Shown: piece after piece, positions 10,028 to 18,523 of the stretch | How positions within the stretch are numbered: position 1 is the stretch's first letter | How the letters are laid out: every line of letters starts with the position of its first letter | Source of the DNA: Flavobacterium sp. N3904 | GTDB lineage: Bacteria > Bacteroidota > Bacteroidia > Flavobacteriales > Flavobacteriaceae | DNA length: 64,000 nucleotides | Assembly: GCF_025947305.1 (NCBI RefSeq) | Contig: NZ_CP110009.1 | Coordinates: forward strand, 2,645,501-2,709,500 | Direction: 5' to 3' | Position numbers and translations under genes: made by a program | Notes under the pieces: model-generated | The model's database searches: none | Seen by the model: only the letters and a program-made list of their open reading frames with translations | What the model was told of the DNA's origin: nothing

Positions 10028-10084
10028 TTAAGCAATATTGAAATTTTTTTACTAAAAAGTCTATCCGATACCACCTTCGAAGGT

Positions 10085-10337
10085 TTAAAAATAGTTGATT
10101 CAAATAAGCTAAAATTACAGTCAAAGATTAAAAGTAGGAATGAAAAACTGGATTTATTGTGTGAATCAGACATTTTACTTTTAACCTTTTAGTATAGCAG
10201 GAATGATTATTCAGAGAGGCACTGTTTCACAAGTCATAAGTTCCTTATCACTGCAAAATAGGATTGGAAAAGGAGAGTTTTTTATGGTTTTAAAGAATAA
10301 ATGTCTTAATGAAGTTTTAAAATTCATAATAAACTAA
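10085..10337 (+). pseudogene. Relic of a T9SS-type C-terminal sorting domain
   Basis: This piece is a degenerate copy of the last 85 or so codons of the GH26 gene (12165-12425). It can be read as IVDSNKLKLQSKIKSRNEKL, then a TAG, then after a frameshift AGMIIQRGTVSQV and VLKFIIN, against TVDLSKLKLSSTIVNRNESL, AGMLIQRGTISEV and VLKFITN in the GH26 protein. No catalytic domain is left in front of it. It implies that a second enzyme carrying the same secretion tail once stood here and was deleted. The rest of the gap (10338-10481) shows no gene. Confidence 0.85.
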
Positions 10338-10481
10338 AGATTGAAATGTATGACGAATAAAGTATTTGTAAAAAAATATGTTTTTTTTCAATGCTTTATA
10401 CCGCATAAGGCTCAAGCGGTGTTTCTATAAAATAATACCACCAAGACCAATAAATTGAATAATAATAAATAACTAATCAAC

Positions 10482-12425
10482 ATGATAAAACAATCGCATT
10501 ATATAAAAACATTATTATTTAGCTTCTTGATGCTGTTATCATTTTACGTGAGTGCGCAGCCGTTGGTAAATTCAAACGCCACTCCAGAGGCTAAGAAATT
10601 AAAAGCTTTTCTGGACGATAATTATGGTAAAAAAATTATCTCAGGTCAGGCTTTTGAAAGTGTCGGCGAAAATTGGTTAACACGTATCAGCGACGCCAGC
10701 CACGGTAAGCAACCCGCCATTTTATCGCTTGATTTTATGAACTCCATGCCTTGGCGCGTAGCAAACGGTGCAAAACCAGACGAAACTACAGAATTAGGAA
10801 TTGACTGGGTAAAAAACAAAGGAGGTATCTTGGAAATGCATTGGCATTGGGACGCTCCCAAAAACAGCAATTTCAGCACTTGGCAAGCCTTTTATACAAA
10901 AAACACTACTTTCGACTTAGAGTATGCCTTAAACAATCCAACTAGCGAAGATTATCAGCTTTTGATTCGCGACATCGATATTGTAGCAGGGAAACTATTG
11001 CGTCTGCAAAGCGAGGGTATTGCCGTGATTTGGCGGCCATTGCATGAAGCCGAAGGAAAGTGGTTTTGGTGGGGAGCAAAAACTGGAACAGCATGCACCC
11101 AGCTTTACCGTCTTCTATACGATCGTTTAGTAAAACATCACGGAATTAATAATCTAATTTGGGTGTGGAACAGCTATGGGACGACCAAAGAAAACTGGTA
11201 TCCAGGTGACGATGTAGTGGATATCATTGCGTGGGATTATCCAGATTACAACCAAAGCTCGGGATCATGGAGTCAATATCAGCAGCTTTTCGGATCAAAA
11301 GGAAAACTTTTTGCTTTGGCAGAAGATGGAAAACTAATTGATCCAGATATTTTAGCACAACAACCCTGGTTGTATTTTGCTACTTGGGCTTATATGATTA
11401 ATGACCCAAGTCAGCAAAATGGTAAAAATACAGCTGAATGGATTTATAGAGTGTATAACGACCCACGGGTAATTACCCTTGATGATCTGCAATCAGGTCC
11501 TAAGGCATACATTGATGCACCGGCTATTGTCTTCGATAACGATGGTAACGGAAAAGAAGTAGTTGCATTCAGTGCTTCGCGCAGCAATAGTCCTGATAGT
11601 CAGATAATTTCGTATTCATGGACTGAAAATGGAGTAGAAAAAGCGACAGGCGTAGAAGCACAAATTGAGTTGGGACTGGGAACACACGAAATATTGCTGA
11701 CTGTTACTACCAATACTTTACAAATCAAAACGGCTCGATTTACAGTGAATGTCAAACGCAAGAGTTTAAGTTTAAATAAACCATTTACCGTATCATCAAC
11801 TGAAGCTAATCTGGGAAATACAGCAGCCAATGCGGTTGATGGAAATCTAGCTACCCGCTGGTCTAGCCAATATGCCGACCCACAATGGTATCAAATTGAT
11901 TTAGGGCAGATTTACAATATAGAACAGGTCGTCCTTGTTTGGGAGGCTGCTTCGGCTAAAAGTTACACTATTGAAGTGTCAGATGATGGATTAAATTGGA
12001 GAATGCTTGCAACAAAATCGAATATGCCTGCAGGTGAAAGGACTGATCAACTAAGTGGACTGAGTGGCAGCGGTAAGTACATACGATTTAACGGTATTGA
12101 AAGAACTACTACTTGGGGGTATTCTATTTTTGAGTTTGAAGTGTATGGAGCTGCACCTGATGCTTTAAATACAGTTGATTTAAGTAAGCTAAAATTATCA
12201 TCAACCATAGTTAATAGAAATGAAAGTTTGGAGTTATTCTGCGCATCAGAATTCTTACCATTAACTTACGATGTTTTTAATTCAGCAGGTATGCTTATAC
12301 AGCGGGGTACTATTTCTGAAGTCAAAAGCTATATTTTATTTCATAATAAGATTGCAAAAGGAGTTTACTTTATAACATTACACAATGAAAATTTTAAAGA
12401 GGTCTTAAAATTCATTACAAATTAA
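10482..12425 (+). CDS. GH26 endo-beta-1,4-mannanase with PKD-like, F5/8C and T9SS-type domains
   Basis: A 647-residue multidomain exported enzyme. It has a signal peptide (1-26, ending YVSAQ) and a GH26 barrel (about 30-330) with acid/base E189 in WRPLHEAEGKWFWWG and nucleophile E281 in LFALAEDGK. A PKD-like domain (about 345-425) follows, then an F5/8 type C (discoidin) sugar-binding domain (about 428-565, TAANAVDGNLATRWSSQ). A C-terminal beta domain (about 572-647, VYFITLHNENFKEVLKFI) resembles type IX secretion sorting domains. It should cut the mannan backbone outside the cell. The enzyme class is well supported by motifs; the discoidin ligand is unknown. Confidence 0.88.
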   Translation: MIKQSHYIKTLLFSFLMLLSFYVSAQPLVNSNATPEAKKLKAFLDDNYGKKIISGQAFESVGENWLTRISDASHGKQPAILSLDFMNSMPWRVANGAKPDETTELGIDWVKNKGGILEMHWHWDAPKNSNFSTWQAFYTKNTTFDLEYALNNPTSEDYQLLIRDIDIVAGKLLRLQSEGIAVIWRPLHEAEGKWFWWGAKTGTACTQLYRLLYDRLVKHHGINNLIWVWNSYGTTKENWYPGDDVVDIIAWDYPDYNQSSGSWSQYQQLFGSKGKLFALAEDGKLIDPDILAQQPWLYFATWAYMINDPSQQNGKNTAEWIYRVYNDPRVITLDDLQSGPKAYIDAPAIVFDNDGNGKEVVAFSASRSNSPDSQIISYSWTENGVEKATGVEAQIELGLGTHEILLTVTTNTLQIKTARFTVNVKRKSLSLNKPFTVSSTEANLGNTAANAVDGNLATRWSSQYADPQWYQIDLGQIYNIEQVVLVWEAASAKSYTIEVSDDGLNWRMLATKSNMPAGERTDQLSGLSGSGKYIRFNGIERTTTWGYSIFEFEVYGAAPDALNTVDLSKLKLSSTIVNRNESLELFCASEFLPLTYDVFNSAGMLIQRGTISEVKSYILFHNKIAKGVYFITLHNENFKEVLKFITN

Positions 12426-12484
12426 AAATTGAAAATGAATACAATATTCTGTTGTTTAAGCTAAAACCAATCCAACCTTATTGA

Positions 12485-14212
12485 ATGATTAAAACAAAAA
12501 TAATGAAACATAAAATATTTATTACGGCATCTTTAATTTTTACACTATTTCTGAATGCTCAAATACAACATTCGATATTGCTAAATAAGGAAGTAAATCA
12601 ATATCTAAAAGCCGAATGGAACATCGGCTTAAATGCAACTTTTGAGGATCCATTTAATATGAATGAAATTACCCTTGATATGTTGCTCACCACGCCCTCT
12701 GGTAAAAAAATAGTTTTGCCATGTTATTTTGAATCTGGTAGCAGTGGGAAGGAATCACTTTGGAAAGCACGTTTTACACCACGAGAAAGAGGAGCCTACA
12801 GTTATCAATTCGAACTCAAGAAAGATTTAAAAATTGTTTTTACAACAACTCCTCTGGTTTTTAGTGCAAAACCATCCAAAGCTCTTGGATTTCTGAGTAC
12901 AAATAATTTATGGTCTTTTCAATACGATACTGGTCAAATATTTAGAGGCATTGGTATGAATATTTGTTGGGAATCGCGTGATTTGGATGATTCCCGTTAC
13001 TTCAAGCAATTACACGAGGATAAGCGCTTTAATTATGAATATATGATTAAGAAATTAGCAGCCAATGGAGGTAATTTCTTTAGAACTTGGATGATTTACT
13101 GGAATTTGCCTGTCGATTGGAAAAAAGTGCAAAATAACAGCCGCTATCAAAATAGCGAGTCCCATTTTAATGAAAGTGGCTTAAAAAGAATGGATGAGTT
13201 GGTAGAGCTCTGCGATTCGTTGGGAATACATTTTATGTTAGCACTAGAAAGCCATGTAGGTTTAATGGGTTCGGGCTGGGAAACAAGTAATTATAACATC
13301 AAAAACGGAGGATTTGCCAAAACGCCTTCTGAATTCTTTTCTTTGCCTGCTGCAAGAGCACAATACAAAAACAAATTGAGGATAATGGTCGCTCGATACG
13401 GTTACAGCCCATCGATTGCATGTTGGGAATTTTTTAATGAGGTTGATAATGCCATGTATAATGGTGGGTCTGATGAACAGATATCTCCAGAAATCGTTAC
13501 AGATTGGCACAACGAAATGAGTACTTTTCTTAAAACGATAGATCCTTATAATCATATTATAACTACCAGTATTTCTCATCGAGATATTCCAGGCTTGAAT
13601 GATTTAAAAAATATTGATGTCAATCAACGGCATATTTATAAAAATGCCACGGGTATTCCTTCAACTTTAATTACGTATACCAAAAACCATAACAAGCCTT
13701 ATATTATTGGGGAATCAGGTTATGAATGGGACTGGAGTAAAAATTTTAATGAATTTGCCCCAGAGATGGATAATGATTTCCGTCGTTCTTTATGGCTTGG
13801 ATTATTTAGTCCAACACCAGTTTTACCGATGAGCTGGTGGTGGGAATTTTTTGAGAACCGTGGCATGATCTCCTATTTTGAAATTGTAAAAAAAGTGAAT
13901 GATCAAATGATTTCAGATGGAAATGGGAAATTCGAAACTGTTGAGGTTAAACCATTACAGAAGGGTATGGAAATTTACGCTGTTCGTTGTGGAGAAACAA
14001 CTTATGTGTATGTTTATAATTCCTCTTCTGCAGCAATTCCTATTCAATTTCAGAATATTGACACCAATAAAGTAAAGGGTAAGCTGCAACTTCTTGATAC
14101 TGGTTTAAAAGTTTATCGTACGGAACAATATAGTTTGTCTCCCGAAAAAGTTTTTAGCTTAGACAAAATAAATATTGCTCCAAAACAAGAATTAATACTA
14201 AAAATCAAATGA
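12485..14212 (+). CDS. DUF5060-domain glycoside hydrolase (clan GH-A)
   Basis: A 575-residue exported enzyme. An internal Met at 12503 gives a cleaner signal peptide (MKHKIFITASLIFTLFLNAQ), so either 12485 or 12503 may be the start. A DUF5060 beta domain (about 25-115, WKARFTPRERGAYSYQFEL) precedes a TIM barrel. Counting from 12485, E319 in CWEFFNEVDN fits the acid/base and E410 in YIIGESGYEW the nucleophile of the GH-A clan. The C-terminus is a short beta domain. It lies next to the GH26 gene, so a mannan-derived substrate is likely but unproven; the exact GH family is uncertain. Confidence 0.75.
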   Translation: MIKTKIMKHKIFITASLIFTLFLNAQIQHSILLNKEVNQYLKAEWNIGLNATFEDPFNMNEITLDMLLTTPSGKKIVLPCYFESGSSGKESLWKARFTPRERGAYSYQFELKKDLKIVFTTTPLVFSAKPSKALGFLSTNNLWSFQYDTGQIFRGIGMNICWESRDLDDSRYFKQLHEDKRFNYEYMIKKLAANGGNFFRTWMIYWNLPVDWKKVQNNSRYQNSESHFNESGLKRMDELVELCDSLGIHFMLALESHVGLMGSGWETSNYNIKNGGFAKTPSEFFSLPAARAQYKNKLRIMVARYGYSPSIACWEFFNEVDNAMYNGGSDEQISPEIVTDWHNEMSTFLKTIDPYNHIITTSISHRDIPGLNDLKNIDVNQRHIYKNATGIPSTLITYTKNHNKPYIIGESGYEWDWSKNFNEFAPEMDNDFRRSLWLGLFSPTPVLPMSWWWEFFENRGMISYFEIVKKVNDQMISDGNGKFETVEVKPLQKGMEIYAVRCGETTYVYVYNSSSAAIPIQFQNIDTNKVKGKLQLLDTGLKVYRTEQYSLSPEKVFSLDKINIAPKQELILKIK

Positions 14213-14847
14213 TTACAAATAAAAACTTTTTTCTGTTTTTTATGATTTTAGGGTCTTTGTATGCTTTTTCTCAAAAGCAACAATTGATGATTTCCAATTT
14301 TGAAAATAAGCCTTCAACTGTGAACTGGTGGCGGGATAATGAAAATGTAAAATTTATTTATGATGAAACGAAATCAAATCAATATTCTGTAAAATCAAAA
14401 GTGTCGTTACACGTTCGTTGGAACTTAGTCCCTCAAGACAGGCCATTTGCTTGGTTTACAGATTTAAAAGCCGATACATTAGCGGTGGAGGGTATGGAAA
14501 AAACCTGGATGAATTTTAAAGAGAAAACCTGGATGTCCTTTTGGTGTAAAGCTGGCGAAGGTGATACTTTAATGTTGCACTTTCTAGTATTAAACAAAGG
14601 GCATAAATCCAAATGGGGTGCAACAAAGATGATTCCGCTTACATCTAAAAAGTGGCAGTTTGTAAAAGTAAAATTTAGTGACCTGGAATATGAAAACTGG
14701 GGTGTTATAAAAGGAGATTTTAATTTAAAAGAAGACATAGCAAAATGTTTTGAAGTTGGACTTAGATTGAGTTCTTCTTCTCCTAAAGGTTTTGTTGAGG
14801 CTTGGTTTGATGATATTCAATTAACCAATTATGAGCCATTTAGATAG
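14209..14847 (+). CDS. Secreted carbohydrate-binding-like beta-sandwich protein
   Basis: A 212-residue protein with a signal peptide (1-21, ending LYAFSQ) and one galactose-binding-like jelly roll. It opens with MISNFENKPSTVNWW and closes with EAWFDDIQLTNYEP, a pattern seen in CBM11- and CBM4-type modules. No catalytic residues are evident. Its ATG overlaps the stop of the preceding glycosidase (ATGA), so the two are translationally coupled. It may serve as a detached binding module of that enzyme. Confidence 0.6.
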   Translation: MITNKNFFLFFMILGSLYAFSQKQQLMISNFENKPSTVNWWRDNENVKFIYDETKSNQYSVKSKVSLHVRWNLVPQDRPFAWFTDLKADTLAVEGMEKTWMNFKEKTWMSFWCKAGEGDTLMLHFLVLNKGHKSKWGATKMIPLTSKKWQFVKVKFSDLEYENWGVIKGDFNLKEDIAKCFEVGLRLSSSSPKGFVEAWFDDIQLTNYEPFR

Positions 14848-14888
14848 TAGTATTGTTTATAAATTATTCCCAAAACATCTAATGAAAC

Positions 14889-15887
14889 ATGAGGAAATTA
14901 CGAATAGGAATAGTAGGAACTGGATATGTAACTGATTGTCATTATAAAGCCTTTAAGCAAAACAGAAATGCAGTTATTTCAGGGATGTGCCATACTTATA
15001 ATCTTAGTCATCCCAAATATCGCGAGAAACAAGAGTCGTTAAAGAAAAAATGTAAGGGATTTGATATCAAAGCTTACAATGATTTTAACGAGCTGGTTTC
15101 AGACCCAAGTATTGATGCTATAATTATAAGCAGTACCAATTCACTTCATTTTGAACATATTGTAGCTGCCATCAATAATGGTAAACATGTGCTAGCTGAT
15201 ATGCCTGTTGTTACAGATATTAAACAACTTGCAGCTATTGAAAAGCTAAGTGAGGAGAAAGGGATTTCTATTTTTCCTGCACACAATTTTGTTTATAATG
15301 AAGCGATGAAAAAAGTGAAAGCGCTAATCGAGGATGGGAGAATTGGCCAGATAATACATGCTTCATTTCTTTCTTCACATTCAATTTCTAATAATCATCT
15401 TTTAGGATGGAACCCAAATAGTGAATTAAGCAAAGGGGAAGCAATGTTTGACAGTGGACATCATTTAATTTATCAATGTCTGTATCTATTAGGTAAACCA
15501 GTTAAAATATCAAGCTTTAAATCAAAGACTATCTTAAAAAGTATGGATTGCGAAGATACAATGCAACTGAGTATGCAGTTTGTTAATGGGGCAATGGCAG
15601 TACTGATGCAATCGTGGTCAAAAGATCATTCAAAGATGATAAATGGTATTCGAATTTTAGGCACATATGGAAGCATCGTTTTAACGGATGCTCTGTATTT
15701 TAACGATAAAAAAATAATGAAAATGAATGATTATATGGAATCTTTTGTGCGGCTATCAAAAGCTTTTTCAGATAATATTTTGAAAAAAGTGCCGCCACTT
15801 TCTGATTTAAATGCTGTTCACGAAATTTTAGAAATCACGTCAAACTTATACAAAACTGCCGAAATTGAATCACTAAGAATAATATAA
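14889..15887 (+). CDS. Gfo/Idh/MocA-family oxidoreductase
   Basis: A 332-residue cytosolic NAD(P)-dependent sugar or inositol dehydrogenase-type protein. The Rossmann start is IGIVGTGYVTDCHYKAF (residues 6-22) and the strand SIDAIIISSTNSLHFEHIV is typical. The C-terminal half shows EAMFDSGHHLIYQCLYLLGKP, the usual acid/His region. The segment that is normally EKP, with the nicotinamide-side lysine, reads ADMPVVTD here, so the lysine is absent. It may therefore be catalytically altered. It is the last intact gene of the mannan cluster. Confidence 0.8.
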   Translation: MRKLRIGIVGTGYVTDCHYKAFKQNRNAVISGMCHTYNLSHPKYREKQESLKKKCKGFDIKAYNDFNELVSDPSIDAIIISSTNSLHFEHIVAAINNGKHVLADMPVVTDIKQLAAIEKLSEEKGISIFPAHNFVYNEAMKKVKALIEDGRIGQIIHASFLSSHSISNNHLLGWNPNSELSKGEAMFDSGHHLIYQCLYLLGKPVKISSFKSKTILKSMDCEDTMQLSMQFVNGAMAVLMQSWSKDHSKMINGIRILGTYGSIVLTDALYFNDKKIMKMNDYMESFVRLSKAFSDNILKKVPPLSDLNAVHEILEITSNLYKTAEIESLRII

Positions 15888-15898
15888 ATTTTATAAGT

Positions 15899-16644
15899 AT
15901 TAAAATATTTAGACTTTTTAAAACACTACTGCTAACACTGTGATCTTTTACCCTATTCCTCAGATGCAGCAAAACGGATGAAACAGTTGGTAATTCAGAT
16001 AAAACTGCACCTGCTTTAGTTGTAAGCACCCCAGCCAATAACAAGACTAATGTAAATTTTTATACGAGAATTCTTATGTTTTTTTCTGAAAACATAGTTT
16101 TGAAATCCAATGCAGTAATGACACTTAACAATCAGCCTGTAGAAGTATCGGCTAACCAAAAAAAACTTCAAATTACAGCCGCATTATAGTATGCAGCAGA
16201 TTATATTCTTCAAATTCCTGCAAATGCAATAAGCGATGCGGCTTGCAATTTTAGCAAAAGTATAAATATAACTTTCAAAACTGCCTTTGCTGTAGTTCCT
16301 GAAGGAAAAATTTTTGAAGCCGAAAACGCTCAATTAACTGATGGAGCAGCTGTTGAAACAAGTATTACTAATTTTTCAGGAACTGGATACGTAAATACAA
16401 ATGCGGGTAATATTAATTTTAGTATCCCGATTGAAGAAGATGGTTACTATGATGTTGATTTACGATTTGCATCTGTATACAGTAAAAAAAAAACAGCATT
16501 TTTGTTGATAATCAAAAATACGCTTCCATACTATTTCCATCTCAGTCCAATTGGGGTAATATTAAAGCTGGTAAATTTTATTCAAAAAAAGGGTTGCACT
16601 CCATTTCTATAATTAAAGATTGGGGTTATGTACAGCTTGATTAA
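15899..16644 (+). pseudogene. Degraded Big_5 / CBM35-type lipoprotein gene
   Basis: A former lipoprotein is readable in pieces. The start codon appears lost (ATT at 15899). The signal peptide KTLLLTL is broken by a TGA, and the lipobox Cys precedes SKTDETVGNSDKTAP. A bacterial Ig-like domain follows (VVSTPANNKTNVNFYTRI) with an in-frame TAG after ITAAL. The CBM35-like part (FEAENAQLTDGA, YYDVDLRFASVYSKK) is split by a frameshift in a run of ten A at 16484-16493 and then continues as SIFVDNQKYASILFPSQSN and WGYVQLD. At least four lesions show that it is dead. It may have been a glycan-binding protein or the front of a mannanase. Confidence 0.85.
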
Positions 16645-17162
16645 ATGAAGACATTTGATCAAAAAAAAAAATATTTGTAGCAACGCAAGAATCATAAATT
16701 CAAAGAAGAAATAACGCATCAACCAATGGAACGGTATTTATGATCGTTATATTATTCCAATTATTACATCTGACCATATTCCTTTAAATTGGCGTTACGA
16801 TTTCAATGCAGAAAAAAGCCCTTATTTGCCCGAACGCATTGGTGTCAATGCTACATTGGACGCGGGAGCAATGAAATGTAGTGGTTGTAAGTGTTGAAGG
16901 TAATGATAGGAAATCGTATTTTGCAATTGCAGAATGCGAAACAGGTATCGATAATTTTCGTTTTTGGGACGAGCCCGTAACTTTACCTGAAACCGATGAT
17001 CCTGATATTAATATCTATGACATACGTCTAACAGCACATGAAGATAGTTGGATTGATGGAATATTCTGCAGTGAACGCAAAGACCCTGTTGCACCAGCAG
17101 GCGATTTATCTTCTGCTGTAGCATCAGCTGGAATAGAGCGTGTGAAGATGATAACGAGTTGA
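16645..17162 (+). pseudogene. Truncated, frameshifted GH130 mannosyl-glucose phosphorylase
   Basis: Fragments in several frames match GH130 phosphorylases: MKTFDQKKKYL then a stop, NGIYDRYIIPIITSDHIPL with NWRYDF, ERIGVNATLDAGAM, and after a frameshift near 16880 VEGNDRKSYFAIAECETGID, RLTAHEDSWI and ERKDPVAPAGDLSSA. GH130 enzymes are about 390 residues long; only the N-terminal 150 or so survive and the rest is deleted. In mannan loci GH130 phosphorolyses beta-1,4-mannosyl-glucose or mannobiose released by GH26. Its loss suggests that the strain uses another copy or hydrolysis by the GH2 enzymes. Confidence 0.85.
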
Positions 17163-17324
17163 CTGTGGAATGGAGGGTGGCTGCTTTTTCGGCCGACAAC
17201 CGACAGGAACAGCCGAACGGAACAAAGCGAACGACCGGAGAGAGACCTATTGATTGCCCGTGTTGTTAAACCATACTATATGATTAATATGCCTTTTTAC
17301 ATAAGGTAAAATAACCTAAAAAAA

Positions 17325-17353
17325 TGAAAAAAGCACCTAGGGTAAAGTGCTTT
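17325..17353 (-). terminator. Terminator hairpin (minus-strand orientation)
   Basis: AAAGCAC at 17330-17336 pairs with GTGCTTT at 17347-17353, and on the minus strand the stem is followed by a T run. A similar hairpin with a similar upstream flank lies at 21965-21992 behind the OsmC-like relic, so this copy may mark the lost end of a related gene. Confidence 0.6.
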
Positions 17354-17431
17354 AAAAAATATTGATTTTGATTTCCTTAGCTGATATTTAATTGTTCATT
17401 TATTTTACCAGTTGAATGAAAGTAGATTATT

Positions 17432-17575
17432 TTAAGAGTTTATTGGTCTATCAAAGAACAATTTATTGACAATCTGAACTAGAATTAGTGCCACTGTTTT
17501 TACTAAAATTCTATTTTTTAAATCTTCAGATGTTTTAGCATAAATATGTCTGATCATCAATCAGCAAGCAACATA
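17432..17575 (-). pseudogene. Transposase C-terminal remnant (IS982-like suggested)
   Basis: On the minus strand the frame reads YVAC, a stop, then LMIRHIYAKTSEDL, KNRILVKTVALILVQIVNKL and FFDRPINS before a TAA. The pattern IRxxYAKT...RILxK...A..LxQ.xN resembles the last 45 or so residues of flavobacterial DDE transposases of IS982-like type. Nothing of the catalytic core or the terminal inverted repeats is left. It marks a former insertion sequence in the gap between the decayed mannan genes and the cytochrome relic. The IS family name is from memory of the tail pattern and is tentative. Confidence 0.5.
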
Positions 17576-17748
17576 ATCAGCCATAGTTGTTTTTTATCTT
17601 TAAGACAATAGCTTTTTTAAAAAATAAAAATGCTAAATTTCAGTATCTTGACTAATATCTAATCCGGAATTTTACTTCAAATTAATTTCACCCTAACGAG
17701 TTTATATTAATGATTGTTTATAGATTAGTTTGTTTTTGTACCCATGCC

Positions 17749-18227
17749 TTACCCATTTCCCATACCTTGTCCGTTCCTTTGGTTTTGTTGGAAATGGTTT
17801 TGAAACCATTTTGGGGCTTCAATTTGATTATCATAAATGTATGATGCTATTTTTTTTAAATTATTGATTTTGTAATTTAGTTTAGGCATTGGTTTGAATC
17901 TATTTACTGCTCCAAACATTAATGCATTTTCTGCTTTAGGATCATTCGTGTAAGCAACAATTGCATTTACAAAGTCCTTTTTGGTATTGTATTGCATCAA
18001 GTATCTTTTTTTGCAGCAATCATTGGCGGAGCAATAATTTCAGCATGAGATTTAGATGTTACGCTATGGCATGCATAACAATTCTGTTTCATCAACTTTA
18101 AACCTTCTGGGTTATTATTGATTTGTGTAGCACTTGAGAAATCAGTTTCGAGTTTAGTTTAATTTTGTTTGTTGCAGCTTGAAAAGACAAATAGAATTAC
18201 TGCCGTTTTCATTAATAATGTTTTCAT
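17749..18227 (-). pseudogene. Broken cytochrome c-type lipoprotein
   Basis: From ATG at 18227 the minus strand encodes a lipoprotein signal (MKTLLMKTAVILFVFSSCNK), then an in-frame TAA, then KQNCYACHSVTSKSH with a CxxCH haem-binding motif. A one-base loss in a run of seven A (18006-18012 on the plus strand) shifts the frame before YLMQYNTKKDFVNAIVAYTN and MFGAVNRFKPMPKLNYK, which holds the Met expected as the sixth haem ligand. Two lesions are visible, so it is a recent pseudogene unless the homopolymer is a sequencing error. It would have been a periplasmic mono-haem cytochrome. Confidence 0.8.
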
Positions 18228-18430
18228 TTGAACTTATTTTATAATTAATAAAGTATATTTTTTAACCCGCATGGGCGAAATTTGTATTTGAATTTTAATG
18301 CTATTTATAGGTCTATTAATGATGAAATCATTGATAAACTGAACTGGAGTAATGCAATTATTTTGCCTAAAACTCTAGTGATACTAATAAATCTTATTTG
18401 TACCCCAGTACTATTTTTAAAATTAGTACA

Positions 18431-18484
18431 CACAAAAATACAAATAATTATGAACATTTGTTCATAATTATTTGTATTTTTGTG
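18431..18484. promoter_or_regulatory. Perfect 25-bp-arm palindrome overlapping divergent promoters
   Basis: The arm at 18431-18455 is the exact reverse complement of 18460-18484, with a 4-nt loop. Each outer end contains TATTTTTG (plus copy 18475-18482), a match to the flavobacterial -7 box TAnnTTTG, so the palindrome carries outward-facing promoter elements in both directions. It lies 39 bp before the DUF134 gene and upstream of the minus-strand cytochrome relic. It is probably an operator or autoregulatory site. A transcript of it would fold into a very stable hairpin. Confidence 0.7.
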
Positions 18485-18523
18485 CCACAATAAACTTTTA
18501 TTAATTATAACAGCAACTGAATA

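Noticed and set aside
16881..17162. A 93-codon frame as an independent gene
   Set aside because: It is the in-frame piece of the GH130 relic; the coding signal continues upstream in another frame and the true C-terminal two thirds are missing.
1..17162. A complete polysaccharide utilisation locus
   Set aside because: No SusC or SusD gene is present in the window; only the downstream half can be described.
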